From NCBI GenBank assembly GCA_020637895.1, contig JACKJP010000004.1, forward strand, positions 186,001 through 250,000: 64,000 nt of DNA, in the 5' to 3' direction. The notes under the pieces were generated by a model. That model was not told the origin of the DNA, searched no databases, and worked only from the letters and a program-made list of their open reading frames with translations. This DNA comes from Rhodobiaceae bacterium. Lineage in GTDB: Bacteria; Pseudomonadota; Alphaproteobacteria; Rhizobiales; Tepidamorphaceae. Positions 19,126 to 28,886 of this stretch are shown in pieces. A program made the translations under genes and the position numbers. How positions within the stretch are numbered: the stretch's first letter is position 1; each line of letters starts with the position of its first letter.

Positions 19126-19154
19126 TTGACCGATGACCCGCATTGAGCTATCAC
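19126..19154 (+). promoter_or_regulatory. Candidate sigma-70 promoter of carA
   Basis: TTGACC, a 17-bp spacer and TATCAC lie about 80 bases upstream of the carA ATG, in the otherwise free region between the divergent yqeY and carA genes. The -35 is good and the -10 is moderate. Confidence 0.35.
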
Positions 19155-19233
19155 CGCCACACACTCCGCGCCCCCGCTGACTTGTTGCGGACCTTGGGCC
19201 GGACATGCAATCCAACTGGCGGCTATATAGCGC

Positions 19234-20481
19234 ATGACATCCAGTTCGCAAGCATCGACGCGGACCGACGACACCGGCGGCTGGGCAGAACCGATGCCCA
19301 CGGGTATGCTGGTTCTCGCCGACGGCACGACGTTTTACGGCACCGGCCTGGGCGCCGTCGGCAAGGCGGTCGGCGAGATCTGCTTCAACACCGCGATGAC
19401 CGGTTATCAGGAAATCCTGACCGATCCATCCTATGCCGGGCAGATCATCTGCTTCACCTTTCCCCATATCGGCAATGTCGGCACCAACGACGAGGATATC
19501 GAGACCGTCAACATGGCGGCAGCGTCCGAAGTCCGCGGTTGCATCCTGAGGGCGGACATCACCGATCCGTCGAACTGGCGTGCCGCGCGGCGGCTCGATG
19601 AATGGCTCCGGGCCAGGGGCATCGTCGGTTTTGCCGGCATGGATACGCGCGCCCTCACCGCCTATATCCGCGAGAACGGACCTCCGCACGGCGTCATCGC
19701 CAACGACCCGAAGGGCGAATTCGACGTCGCAGCGATGTCCGGCGAGGCCGGCGCGTGGCCGGGCCTTGAAGGCATGGACCTGGTGCCGATGGTCGGCGCG
19801 ACCCAGCGGCACGAATGGACCGAAACGCCGTGGGAGCTTGGCGAAGGTTACGGCCGGCTTGAAGATCCGACCTGCCACGTCGTCGCCATCGACTATGGGG
19901 TAAAGCGCAATATCCTGCGCCAGCTTGCGGGTCTCGGCTGCCGCGTCACCGTCGTTCCGGCGACGATGACGGCCGACGAAATCCTTGCCTTGAACCCGGA
20001 CGGTGTCTTCCTTTCCAACGGGCCCGGAGATCCGGCCGCGACGGGAAAATATGCGGTGCCGGTCATCCGCGCCCTCGTCGACAGCGGGCTTCCGGTATTC
20101 GGGATCTGCCTCGGCCACCAGATGCTGGCGCTGGCGCTCGGTGCCAGAACACTCAAGATGATGCAGGGCCATCACGGCGCGAACCATCCGGTGAAGGATT
20201 TCACGACCGGCAAGGTCGAGATCACGTCGATGAATCACGGCTTTTCCGTAGACCGCGCGACATTGCCCGCCGGTGTCTCGGAGACCCATGTGTCCCTGTT
20301 CGACGGATCGAACTGCGGACTTGCACTTGAAGGGCGGCCGGTATTTTCCGTTCAGTACCACCCCGAGGCCTCGCCGGGCCCGCAGGATAGCCACTATCTG
20401 TTCACGCGTTTCATCAATCTGATAAGAAGCCGCAAAGGCGAGGCCTTGCTGCCGGAAAGACCCGCAGCCGCAAAGGCCTGA
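19234..20481 (+). CDS. carA: Carbamoyl-phosphate synthase small subunit
   Basis: 415 residues; the glutaminase subunit that feeds ammonia to CarB for carbamoyl phosphate, used in arginine and pyrimidine synthesis. The N-terminal CPSase domain has LADGTTFYGTGLGA and FNTAMTGYQEILTDPSYAGQI. The class I amidotransferase domain has FLSNGPGDP, the nucleophile Cys292 in FGICLGHQ, and the His/Glu pair in YHPEASPGP. The N-terminal 20 residues before MLVLADG are short and variable as in related species. carB lies 3.6 kb downstream on the same strand, with three other genes between. Confidence 0.96.
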   Translation: MTSSSQASTRTDDTGGWAEPMPTGMLVLADGTTFYGTGLGAVGKAVGEICFNTAMTGYQEILTDPSYAGQIICFTFPHIGNVGTNDEDIETVNMAAASEVRGCILRADITDPSNWRAARRLDEWLRARGIVGFAGMDTRALTAYIRENGPPHGVIANDPKGEFDVAAMSGEAGAWPGLEGMDLVPMVGATQRHEWTETPWELGEGYGRLEDPTCHVVAIDYGVKRNILRQLAGLGCRVTVVPATMTADEILALNPDGVFLSNGPGDPAATGKYAVPVIRALVDSGLPVFGICLGHQMLALALGARTLKMMQGHHGANHPVKDFTTGKVEITSMNHGFSVDRATLPAGVSETHVSLFDGSNCGLALEGRPVFSVQYHPEASPGPQDSHYLFTRFINLIRSRKGEALLPERPAAAKA

Positions 20482-20542
20482 GACAGGTCAGGCAAGCCGG
20501 GCGCTTGTCCGGCTGCACGTCCAACCGGGAGGAATTCGGGAA

Positions 20543-22171
20543 ATGGCCAGCAAATTCGACCCTGCGGCTCACGCCGTGGCAATGCGCGCGGGTGGCTACT
20601 GGATCGATACCAGTTTCGACCAGTACCTGATGCAGACGCTGGCGACCAATCCCGACGGCATCGCAATTGTCGCGGACCGGGACGGAAAGCGCACCCGCAT
20701 CACCTGGCGTGAACTGGAAGACATGGTCGCGCGGGCGGCAGCGGCACTGAAGCGCATGGGCATTGGCCCCGGCGACATCGTCGCGATGCAGCTTCCCAAC
20801 TGGTGGCAGTTTGCCGTCTGTTTCCTGGCAAGCCAGCGTGTCGGCGCCGTCGCCAATCCGCTCATTCCGATTTTCCGCGAGCACGAGCTGACCTACATGC
20901 TGGGCTTTGCCGGCGCCAAGGTCTTCATATCGCCGAAAACCTTTCGCGGCTTCGATCATGAGAGCATGGCGCGCGGCCTCAAGGAGCAGCTGCCCACTAT
21001 CGAGCAGCTCATCATCGTCGATGGCGATGGCGCGGACTCGATGGACAATGCACTGCTTGGCGGTTCGGAGCGGCTGGCAGCTGCGCCCTCGGGCTTCCAC
21101 ACCGGTATCCTGCCGGACAATTTCGCCCTTATGACCTATACGTCAGGCACGACCGGGTCGCCCAAGGGCGTGATGCATTCGACCAATACGGCCGTGACAG
21201 GCGTGAATGCCTTCATCTCCCGGTTCGGCCTGCGCCCGGACGACATCATCCTTGCCTGCTCTCCGCTCGGACACCTCACGGGCCTCATTGCGGGCCTGCT
21301 CATCGGCATCCGCAATGGCTCGACCGTGGTGCTGCAGGATATCTGGGACCGCAATTATGGCGTACGCCTCATGGCCGAGGAGGGCGTTACCTTCATGGCT
21401 GGCTCAACACCTTTCCTGGCCGATATCTGCGAGGCGGTTGCAGCCGGTGGACCCAAACCCGGCCTTCGACTGTTCCTGTGCGCCGGCGCGCCGATCCCTT
21501 CCGCGCTCGTGGAGCGCGCCGCAAAGGAACTGGGGCTGACGGTCTGCTCTGTCTGGGGCATGACGGAATCGATCGCCAGCACAATCACGGAGCCGGAGCG
21601 CGCCGCGGAGAAGTCCTCCAGGACCGACGGGCGCGCTGTTGACGGAATGGAAGTCAAGGTCGTCGACGACGAAGGCAGGACGATGCCTTTCGGCAAAACC
21701 GGCAACCTACTCGTTCGCGGCTCGCAGATGCTGCTCGGATATTACAGGCGCGACGACATCGAACTCTTCGATGACGACGGTTGGTTCCAGACCGGTGACC
21801 TCGCCTATATGGACGAGGAAGGCTATATCCGCATCGACGGCCGCACCAAGGATATGATCATCCGTGGCGGAGAAAACGTACCCGTCAGCGACATCGAGAA
21901 CCTTCTCTACAAGCACCCTGCGATTGTCGATTGTGCGCTGGTCGGCATTCCCGACGCGCGGCTCGGTGAACGCGGGTGCGTCTTCGTTACGCTTCGCCAC
22001 GGCCAGACGCTCGAACTGCCGGAAATCCAGCGTTATCTGGCCGAGTGCAAGGTCGCCAAGCAATACTGGCCGGAGCGGCTTGAGGTGGTTGAAGGCGATC
22101 TGCCTCGCACGCCGACCGGGAAGATCCAGAAGTTCGCCCTTCGCGAACAGGCCAAGGCTTTCGCGGCCTAG
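20543..22171 (+). CDS. AMP-dependent acyl-CoA synthetase (cyclohexanecarboxylate-CoA ligase-like)
   Basis: 542-residue ANL-superfamily ligase that activates a carboxylic acid as acyl-AMP and transfers it to CoA. Visible motifs: P-loop YTSGTTGSPKGVMH (about 199-212), A5-like WGMTES, DDGWFQTGDLAYMDEEGYIRIDGRTKDMIIRGGENV (hinge region), and the catalytic Lys in PRTPTGKIQKF near the C-terminus. The closest annotated type I recall is cyclohexanecarboxylate-CoA or medium-chain acyl-CoA ligase; the true substrate is unknown. It lies 61 bases after carA with GGGAGG before the start, so it may be read through from carA. Confidence 0.85.
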   Translation: MASKFDPAAHAVAMRAGGYWIDTSFDQYLMQTLATNPDGIAIVADRDGKRTRITWRELEDMVARAAAALKRMGIGPGDIVAMQLPNWWQFAVCFLASQRVGAVANPLIPIFREHELTYMLGFAGAKVFISPKTFRGFDHESMARGLKEQLPTIEQLIIVDGDGADSMDNALLGGSERLAAAPSGFHTGILPDNFALMTYTSGTTGSPKGVMHSTNTAVTGVNAFISRFGLRPDDIILACSPLGHLTGLIAGLLIGIRNGSTVVLQDIWDRNYGVRLMAEEGVTFMAGSTPFLADICEAVAAGGPKPGLRLFLCAGAPIPSALVERAAKELGLTVCSVWGMTESIASTITEPERAAEKSSRTDGRAVDGMEVKVVDDEGRTMPFGKTGNLLVRGSQMLLGYYRRDDIELFDDDGWFQTGDLAYMDEEGYIRIDGRTKDMIIRGGENVPVSDIENLLYKHPAIVDCALVGIPDARLGERGCVFVTLRHGQTLELPEIQRYLAECKVAKQYWPERLEVVEGDLPRTPTGKIQKFALREQAKAFAA

Positions 22172-22187
22172 AAGGTCTCAAGGACCG

Positions 22188-22745
22188 CTAGATCAGAAAC
22201 GCGTCCTCGCCTTCCTGCTGGCTGATCAGGTCGCGAAGCCGCGCCTTCTGCCCGGATTTGGCCGCCTGTCCCAGTTGCTGCTGGAGATAATTCAGCAGCG
22301 CCGGGCGGGGCAATGGGCCGACATATTTCTGGCGACGAACAAATGGGCGCTCGTCGCGCAGGGCCGTCAACAGATGAGTGACGAGCGTTCGTTGCGAGAA
22401 CGGCTTGATCAGCAGGTCGTTGACGCCTTCGCGCACCGCGCGCATCAGCAACCCCTTCGATACTGCCGAGCACAAGAGGATGACCGGCATCTGCGCGGTC
22501 CCGGCATGCGCGTGACCGCGCACGTATTTCAGCAGATCGACGCCGCTTCCGTCATCGAGATCGGCGTCGACGATCGTCAGATCGAAATGGCCGGTCCTGA
22601 GACGCGCCTGCGCCTCGCGCAGGCTTGCCGTTTCCTCAACACCGGAACAGGCGGCATCGCGCAGCATCCCCCGCATCAACGTCCGCAGGAACGGATTGCT
22701 GCTGACCAGCATGATCTTGATCGCGCTGCTCAAGGCCGGCTTCAC
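22188..22745 (-). CDS. Receiver-domain protein with altered acidic pocket
   Basis: 185 residues with one response-regulator receiver fold (about 9-130) and no output domain, only a basic C-terminal extension (FVRRQKYVGPLPRPALLNYLQQQL...). The probable phospho-acceptor is Asp60 in TIVDADL, and the conserved Lys is in LLIKPFS. The usual N-terminal acidic pair is replaced by Ser-Ser-Asn (residues 15-17), so metal binding may be impaired. The GTG start at 22745 is chosen because GGAGGAGG lies 4 bases upstream; the longer ATG starts lack such a site. It could act by protein contact. Confidence 0.8.
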   Translation of the reverse strand: MKPALSSAIKIMLVSSNPFLRTLMRGMLRDAACSGVEETASLREAQARLRTGHFDLTIVDADLDDGSGVDLLKYVRGHAHAGTAQMPVILLCSAVSKGLLMRAVREGVNDLLIKPFSQRTLVTHLLTALRDERPFVRRQKYVGPLPRPALLNYLQQQLGQAAKSGQKARLRDLISQQEGEDAFLI

Positions 22746-22903
22746 GTTCCCTCCTCCGGACGCAGTTCCAGACATGGCGTTTTGGACGCCACGAGCAGCC
22801 AAAGGTTGCCGCTCGCGCTATATGACGTTACGGAAATTAAAGAAACGTAACAAGCGATGCGAACAGAAGGCCTGCGATTTGCTGATAAATGTTTAACGTA
22901 GCC

Positions 22904-23827
22904 TCACGGTTCGCTGGCGCCGAAGGTATCGCAGGCCGAAATCTCGCCTTCCGTCATTCCCCTGCGGAACCATCGCATGCGCTGCGCCGAGGTACCGTGG
23001 TTGAAACTTTCGGGCACGACATAGCCCTGCGTGCGCTTCTGGATCGCGTCGTCGCCGATCTGCTTGGCGGCATTCATCGCCTCGTCGACATCGCCCTCTT
23101 CAAGCAATCCGCGCCGCTCGGTGTAATGGGCCCAGATACCGGCTAGGCAATCTGCCTGGAGTTCGACCCGGACTGACAGCGCGTTGGCATCGGCGGACGA
23201 CATGCGCTGCCGCGCCTCGTGAAATTTCTGGAGCACGCCCATCAGGTTCTGGACGTGGTGACCGACCTCGTGCGCGATGACGTAAGCCTGCGCAAAATCG
23301 CCCGGCGCGTTGAACTGGCGTCGCAACTCGTCATAGAACCCCAGATCGATGTAGAGCTTCTGATCGTTGGGGCAGTAGAATGGCCCCGAGGCAGACTGCG
23401 CAAAACCGCAGGCCGACTGAATTCGGTTCTCGAACAGCACCAGCGTCGGTTCGGTATATTTGGCGCCTTTCGACTCGAATATCTTGCTCCAGGTATCTTC
23501 CGTATCGGCCAGGACGACCGAGACGAACGACGCCTTTTCGTCGTCGGCGGGCGGCCGTTTGGCCTCTTCCTGCTGTTGCTGGGGCTGAATGCCCATCTCG
23601 CCGCCGCCGAGAAGCGTCAGCGGATTGATACCCAGCACCCACGAAATCAGAAGAATGACGAGGATGGCGCCAATGCCGCCGAAGCCGGCCTTGCGCGTAC
23701 CCCCGCCCATCGGGATGTTCACCCGGCCGCCGCCAGACGGGAAACCGAAACCGCCGCGACCGAAGCCACCGCCCTCGCCACGCCGGTCTTCGACGTTCTG
23801 GCTTTCCCTGCGTCCGCGCCACCGCAT
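22904..23827 (-). CDS. YpfJ-type neutral zinc metallopeptidase
   Basis: 307 residues: a Gly/Arg-rich N-terminus (GGGFGRGGFGFPSGGG), one transmembrane helix (about 50-68), a Gln/Glu linker, and a zinc peptidase domain with H186-E-V-G-H190-H, a downstream VELQADCLAGIWAHY that supplies the third ligand region, and Cys residues (CGFAQS, YCPNDQ, ISACDTFG). These are the marks of the putative neutral zinc metallopeptidase family PF04228. It should face the periplasm, and the substrate is unknown. It converges on the receiver-domain gene and is divergent from carB. Confidence 0.86.
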   Translation of the reverse strand: MRWRGRRESQNVEDRRGEGGGFGRGGFGFPSGGGRVNIPMGGGTRKAGFGGIGAILVILLISWVLGINPLTLLGGGEMGIQPQQQQEEAKRPPADDEKASFVSVVLADTEDTWSKIFESKGAKYTEPTLVLFENRIQSACGFAQSASGPFYCPNDQKLYIDLGFYDELRRQFNAPGDFAQAYVIAHEVGHHVQNLMGVLQKFHEARQRMSSADANALSVRVELQADCLAGIWAHYTERRGLLEEGDVDEAMNAAKQIGDDAIQKRTQGYVVPESFNHGTSAQRMRWFRRGMTEGEISACDTFGASEP

Positions 23828-24086
23828 CCTGCCGCTCCAGTACTGGCTGATTTCGTTTCGGCCAATCTAGATTGACCAGGTATCTTCCGCAACGCAGAAG
23901 CGCTTTGGAAGATCCAGACAGGAAAGCCTGATCATGCGCATTTTGCGGGGTTACAAGGCCAGGATTTTTGCCCTATAAGGCCGGCCTAGCACCAATTCCG
24001 GCGGATTCGCTTGGGCAGCCCGGTCGCGTTTCAACGCGGGCCGGGTTTTGTGCAGGCGCGCAAGAAGTCGATTTAAGAAAAGCCCG

Positions 24087-27000
24087 ATGCCAAAACGCAC
24101 CGACATCTCCTCGATCCTCATCATAGGCGCGGGGCCGATCATTATCGGCCAGGCGTGCGAGTTCGACTATTCTGGAACCCAGGCCTGCAAGGCGCTCCGC
24201 GAGGAGGGTTACCGGATCATTCTGGTGAACTCCAATCCGGCGACGATCATGACCGATCCGGAAATCGCCGATGCGACCTATATCGAGCCGATCACGCCGG
24301 AAGTCGTCGCCAGGATCATCGAGCGTGAACGACCCGACGCGCTGCTGCCGACAATGGGCGGGCAGACGGCCCTGAATACCGCGCTGTCGCTGCGCCGGAT
24401 GGGCGTTCTGGAAAAATACGGTGTGGAGATGATCGGCGCCGACGCCGATGCGATCGACATGGCGGAAGACCGTCAGCTCTTCCGCGAGGCGATGGCGCGC
24501 ATCGGTCTTGCGACCCCGCGCTCCCAGCTTGCAAACGCCTCCGACCTCAAACAGGCCGACAAGGAACGCTACAAGCGCGAGCGCGCGTCCATCATGCAGG
24601 CCGACATGGACGCGGACCTGCGCGCGGAAACGCTTGAATCCTTTCAGCGTGATTGGGATTCCGCCGAAAACGAACGCAAGGAAAGCTACAAGGAAAAGGC
24701 GCTGCTGGAGGCCTTCGAGGCACTGTCCGACATCGGCCTGCCGGCCATCATTCGTCCGTCCTTCACCCTTGGCGGCACCGGCGGCGGCATTGCCTACAAT
24801 CGCAGCGAGTACATGGAAATCGTCGAACGGGGCCTCGACGCCTCGCCGACCACCGAGGTCCTGATCGAGGAGTCCGTGCTGGGCTGGAAGGAATACGAGA
24901 TGGAGGTCGTCCGCGACAGGGCGGACAACTGCATCATCGTCTGCTCCATCGAGAACATCGATCCGATGGGCGTCCATACCGGCGATTCCATCACCGTCGC
25001 GCCGGCGCTGACGCTGACCGACAAGGAATACCAGATCATGCGCAACGCCTCCATTGCGGTGCTGCGCGAGATCGGTGTCGAGACAGGCGGATCGAACGTC
25101 CAGTTCGCCGTCAATCCGCAGGATGGTCGCCTCGTCGTCATCGAGATGAACCCGCGCGTGTCGCGGTCTTCCGCGCTGGCTTCAAAGGCAACCGGTTTTC
25201 CGATCGCCAAAGTCGCCGCGCGCCTCGCCGTCGGCTATACGCTCGACGAGCTGGAAAACGACATCACCGGGGGCGCGACGCCAGCGAGCTTCGAGCCGAC
25301 GATCGACTATGTCGTCACGAAGATCCCGCGCTTTGCCTTCGAGAAGTTTCCGGGCGCCGAGCCGACACTGACGACCGCGATGAAGTCGGTCGGCGAAGTC
25401 ATGGCCATCGGCCGCACCTTTGCCGAAAGCCTTCAGAAGGCGCTGCGCGGCCTTGAGACCGGCCTCGACGGCCTCGACGAGCTTGAGATTCCCGGCCTCG
25501 GCCAGGGCGACGACAAGAACGCGATCCGCGCTGCCCTCGGCAAGCCGACGCCCGACCGGATTCTGAAGGTAGCCCAGGCATTGCGCCTTGGCATGGACCA
25601 CGCGCAGGTGCACGCCTCATGCGCCTACGATCCATGGTTCATCGAGCAGATCCAGAATATCGTCGACATGGAAGCCAAGGTCCGCTCCCTCGGCCTCCCG
25701 CGCACCGCCTCCGCGCTTCGGCGGTTGAAGACGATGGGGTTTTCCGATGCGCGGCTCGCCAAACTCGCCGGAACGGACGAAGCCTCGGTTGCCGGCCTGA
25801 GGCGCGATCTGGGCGTCCATCCCGTCTACAAGCGCATCGACACATGTGCCGCGGAATTCGCCGCGCCCACCGCCTATATGTATTCGACTTATGAGGGTGG
25901 GTTCGGTTCGCAGCCGCCGGTTTGCGAGGCCAACCCTTCCGACGCCCGCAAGGTCGTTATCCTGGGCGGGGGACCGAACCGCATCGGCCAGGGTATCGAG
26001 TTCGACTATTGCTGCTGCCATGCCGCGTTCGCACTGGCCGATGCCGGCTATGAATCGATCATGGTCAACTGCAACCCTGAAACGGTCTCCACAGACTACG
26101 ATACGTCCGATCGCCTCTATTTCGAGCCGCTGACGGCCGAAGACGTGCTTGAAATCCTGCGCGTCGAACAGACCAAAGGCACGCTGCACGGCGTGATCGT
26201 CCAGTTCGGCGGACAAACGCCGCTCAAGCTTGCAGAATCGCTCCAGAAGGCCGGCATCCCGATCCTCGGCACCTCGCCGGACAAGATCGACCTTGCCGAA
26301 GATCGCGATCGTTTCCAGAAGCTTCTGGTCCAGCTGGACCTCAAACAACCCGAGAACGGTATCGCCAAGTCCGCAGCGGAAGCGCGTCGTATCGCCGACG
26401 AGATCGGCTATCCGGTCGTTATCCGGCCCTCCTACGTGCTGGGCGGCCGGGCGATGGAAATCGTGCGCGATGGCGAACATCTGGAACGCTACATCTCGGA
26501 AGCCGTCGTCGTTTCCGGCAAGAGCCCGGTGCTGATCGATTCATATCTGGCCGACGCCGTGGAGGTCGATGTTGACTGCCTTGCCGACGGCAAGGACAGC
26601 TTTGTATGCGGCATCATGGAGCATATCGAGGAAGCCGGAATCCATTCCGGTGACAGCGCCTGCTCGCTGCCGCCGCATTCGCTGAATGCGGAGACAATTG
26701 CCGAACTTGAAAGGCAGACCTCGGCGCTGGCGCTGGCACTCGAGGTCGGCGGCCTGATGAACGTGCAATATGCGATCAAGGATGGTGTGATCTACGTGCT
26801 CGAGGTCAATCCGCGGGCCTCGCGCACCGTGCCTTTCGTCGCCAAGACCATCGGGGAACCGGTCGCCAAGATCGCCGCGCGCATCATGGCCGGCGAAAGC
26901 CTTGCTTCGTTCGGCCTGAAAAAGCGCACGCTGCCGCACATCGCGATCAAGGAAGCCGTATTCCCCTTCGCGCGTTTTCCGGGCGTCGACACGGTGCTTG

Positions 27001-27515
27001 GACCCGAGATGCGCTCCACCGGCGAAGTGATGGGCCTCGACCACGATTTCGCGCTCGCTTTCGCCAAGAGCCAGCTGGGATCCGGTACGCGCGTTCCCGG
27101 CAAGGGAACGGTGTTCGTGTCGGTACGCGATGCCGACAAGGAACGGATTCTGCCCGCCATGCGCACCCTGCAGGGGCTTGGTTTCAAGATTCTGGCGACC
27201 AGCGGCACGCAGCGCTTTCTTGCCGAGAACAACATCAGCTGCGCCAAGATCAACAAGGTGCTCGAGGGCCGTCCCCACATCGTGGACGCGATCACCAACG
27301 GCGACATCGATATCGTCTTCAACACGACCGAGGGCGCCAAGGCGCTTGAAGACTCCCGGTCGCTGCGCCGCGCGGCGCTCATGCACAAGGTGCCGTATTA
27401 CACGACCCTTGCCGGCGCACTTGCCGCCGCGCGCGGCATTGCCGGCCTGCGAGCCGGTTCGCTCGACGTCGAACCGTTGCAGGCCTATCTGGCGAGGATG
27501 CGCGCGGCGGCCTGA
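24087..27515 (+). CDS. carB: Carbamoyl-phosphate synthase large subunit
   Basis: 1142 residues with the duplicated architecture of CarB. The first ATP-grasp half (about 1-400, carboxyphosphate) opens ILIIGAGPIIIGQACEFDYSG, and an oligomerisation domain follows. The second half (about 560-940, carbamate kinase) opens VVILGGGPNRIGQGIEFDYC with FGGQTPLKLAE. A C-terminal MGS-like allosteric domain starts near TVFVSVRDADKERILPAM. At about 1142 residues it is longer than E. coli CarB, and the first half carries an insert rich in charged helices (about 170-215, LKQADKERYKRERASIM and on), seen in other Hyphomicrobiales. The ATG at 24087 gives the usual MPKRTDISSILI start. Confidence 0.97.
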   Translation: MPKRTDISSILIIGAGPIIIGQACEFDYSGTQACKALREEGYRIILVNSNPATIMTDPEIADATYIEPITPEVVARIIERERPDALLPTMGGQTALNTALSLRRMGVLEKYGVEMIGADADAIDMAEDRQLFREAMARIGLATPRSQLANASDLKQADKERYKRERASIMQADMDADLRAETLESFQRDWDSAENERKESYKEKALLEAFEALSDIGLPAIIRPSFTLGGTGGGIAYNRSEYMEIVERGLDASPTTEVLIEESVLGWKEYEMEVVRDRADNCIIVCSIENIDPMGVHTGDSITVAPALTLTDKEYQIMRNASIAVLREIGVETGGSNVQFAVNPQDGRLVVIEMNPRVSRSSALASKATGFPIAKVAARLAVGYTLDELENDITGGATPASFEPTIDYVVTKIPRFAFEKFPGAEPTLTTAMKSVGEVMAIGRTFAESLQKALRGLETGLDGLDELEIPGLGQGDDKNAIRAALGKPTPDRILKVAQALRLGMDHAQVHASCAYDPWFIEQIQNIVDMEAKVRSLGLPRTASALRRLKTMGFSDARLAKLAGTDEASVAGLRRDLGVHPVYKRIDTCAAEFAAPTAYMYSTYEGGFGSQPPVCEANPSDARKVVILGGGPNRIGQGIEFDYCCCHAAFALADAGYESIMVNCNPETVSTDYDTSDRLYFEPLTAEDVLEILRVEQTKGTLHGVIVQFGGQTPLKLAESLQKAGIPILGTSPDKIDLAEDRDRFQKLLVQLDLKQPENGIAKSAAEARRIADEIGYPVVIRPSYVLGGRAMEIVRDGEHLERYISEAVVVSGKSPVLIDSYLADAVEVDVDCLADGKDSFVCGIMEHIEEAGIHSGDSACSLPPHSLNAETIAELERQTSALALALEVGGLMNVQYAIKDGVIYVLEVNPRASRTVPFVAKTIGEPVAKIAARIMAGESLASFGLKKRTLPHIAIKEAVFPFARFPGVDTVLGPEMRSTGEVMGLDHDFALAFAKSQLGSGTRVPGKGTVFVSVRDADKERILPAMRTLQGLGFKILATSGTQRFLAENNISCAKINKVLEGRPHIVDAITNGDIDIVFNTTEGAKALEDSRSLRRAALMHKVPYYTTLAGALAAARGIAGLRAGSLDVEPLQAYLARMRAAA

Positions 27516-27524
27516 GTCTGTGGT

Positions 27525-28019
27525 CTACTGCGCGCGAACCAGCGTGATCCGCGTGATGCCGGCGGCGACGTTGACGCCGGTTTCGCCGGAAACGCTCAGC
27601 GGCTGAAGGGCGAAGGAATCCTTCGATCCGCCGACCAGGACATTGGCGCCGAGGCCGACGGCGAACGCAGCCGACGCACCGGCGCCGCCATACGTGCCCG
27701 CCAACGCGCCGGGCGCGTAGAGATCGCCTTCCGCGGCGACCACGCCCCAGGCAATCACCGATTTTCCGGTCACGCCGATATCGACGCCGAATTTCTGGAT
27801 CTGCCCGGTATAGACTTCGCTCGGAAATGCATTGCCGGCATGCTTGAAGGTGCACAGCAGATTCTTCGTCGAACCGAAGATAAATCCTGCGCCGCCCTCC
27901 ACTTCGCAGGTCAGGCGTCCGATCTCGAGGCCGGGAGCCTGCGCACTTGCAGGAGCAGCTGCCAGCGCCATCAAAGTGGCGGCTGTGGCTGCGGTGAGTG
28001 TCGTGCGAAACTTGAACAT
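27525..28019 (-). CDS. DUF992 secreted protein
   Basis: 164 residues with signal peptide (cleavage near PASAQ) and the DUF992 pattern: IGRLTCEVEGGAGFIFGSTKNLLCTF with two Cys likely to pair, then YTGQIQKFGVDIGVTG, SVIAWGVVA, and a Gly/Ala-rich stretch ending FALQPLSVSGETGVNVAAGIT. The function is unknown; the family is confined mostly to alphaproteobacteria. AGAGAGG lies 8 bases before the ATG at 28019. It converges on carB with 9 bases between the stops, and Ala/Gly-rich low complexity marks residues 110-135. Confidence 0.83.
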   Translation of the reverse strand: MFKFRTTLTAATAATLMALAAAPASAQAPGLEIGRLTCEVEGGAGFIFGSTKNLLCTFKHAGNAFPSEVYTGQIQKFGVDIGVTGKSVIAWGVVAAEGDLYAPGALAGTYGGAGASAAFAVGLGANVLVGGSKDSFALQPLSVSGETGVNVAAGITRITLVRAQ

Positions 28020-28325
28020 TGCCAATCCTCTCTTGACTTCATGACTGCCGCTCGAAGGCGGCGATCGGCCGCGCGACGCGCGGTCATGGCTGTTCAATGC
28101 CCGGTGCGATGCTTCGTTCCCCGTTGCATGCGATCGGTCCCCGCGACCACCTCAGTCCAAAACCGGCCGGCGGCGGCGATATCGCGCTTGACCGGCGTTC
28201 GCGGCACACGCAAACTCGTAGCGGAAGTTTTTCCTGGATCCGCCGATCGTGTGACGCCGGAACTTGTCCCGGCGGCGCAGCCAGCTTGATCCCTGTGCGG
28301 AGCGACTGAGGAAGAGTGAAGTAAT
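28020..28325. other. 306-bp region between the divergent DUF992 gene and greA
   Basis: Should hold both promoters. I see no gene and no strong -35/-10 match. The greA-proximal part contains a GC-rich imperfect inverted repeat (CGCCGGAACTTGTCCCGGCGG near 28254) that could be part of the leader. Confidence 0.35.
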
Positions 28326-28799
28326 ATGGAAAAGATACCGATGACCGCCGGTGGTCATTTGGCTTTGGAAGAAGAATTGAAGCGCCTCAAGAGCGTTGAG
28401 CGTCCGCGCATTATCCAGGCGATCGCGGAAGCGCGCGCGCATGGCGACCTGTCGGAGAATGCCGAGTATCACGCAGCCAAGGAGGCGCAGGGCCTCAATG
28501 AAGCCCGTGTCGCCGAGCTGGAAGACAAGCTTTCGCGTGCTGAAGTTATCGATGTGTCGAAGCTTTCAGGCGATACCATCAAGTTCGGCGCCACGGTCGC
28601 GCTGGTCGACGAGGATACCGACGAGGAAAAGGTCTATCAGATCGTCGGCGACGCCGAAGCCGACGTGAAGCAGAGCAAGATTTCAATCTCCTCGCCTATC
28701 GCGCGCGCGCTGATCGGAAAAGCGGTCGGGGATTCGGTCGAAGTCGCCGCGCCGGGCGGCGCCCGTGCCTATGAGATCATCGACATCAAATACCGTTGA
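28326..28799 (+). CDS. greA: Transcription elongation factor GreA
   Basis: 157 residues, the normal length. The N-terminal coiled coil (about 1-75) carries MTAGGHLALEEELKRLKSVERP and DLSENAEYHAAKEAQ, whose acidic tip residues (Asp-Leu-Ser-Glu-Asn-Ala-Glu) enter the RNA polymerase secondary channel to stimulate cleavage of backtracked transcripts. The C-terminal FKBP-like domain includes VDEDTDEEKVYQIVGDAEAD and ISISSPIARALIGKAVGDSVEV. GAAGAG lies just upstream. carB upstream and greA nearby match the order in other Hyphomicrobiales. Confidence 0.97.
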   Translation: MEKIPMTAGGHLALEEELKRLKSVERPRIIQAIAEARAHGDLSENAEYHAAKEAQGLNEARVAELEDKLSRAEVIDVSKLSGDTIKFGATVALVDEDTDEEKVYQIVGDAEADVKQSKISISSPIARALIGKAVGDSVEVAAPGGARAYEIIDIKYR

Positions 28800-28886
28800 C
28801 GCCGCAAGGGCCGTTGACGTCAAGAGCACGGCCGCATCGCGAGTCACGTGCCGAACGGCCTTGCGCCAGTTACAGGGAGAACGGCC

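Noticed and set aside
19108..20394. Minus-strand open frame of 428 codons opposite carA
   Set aside because: carA is certain on the other strand, with its catalytic Cys and His; the reverse frame has no recognisable protein features.
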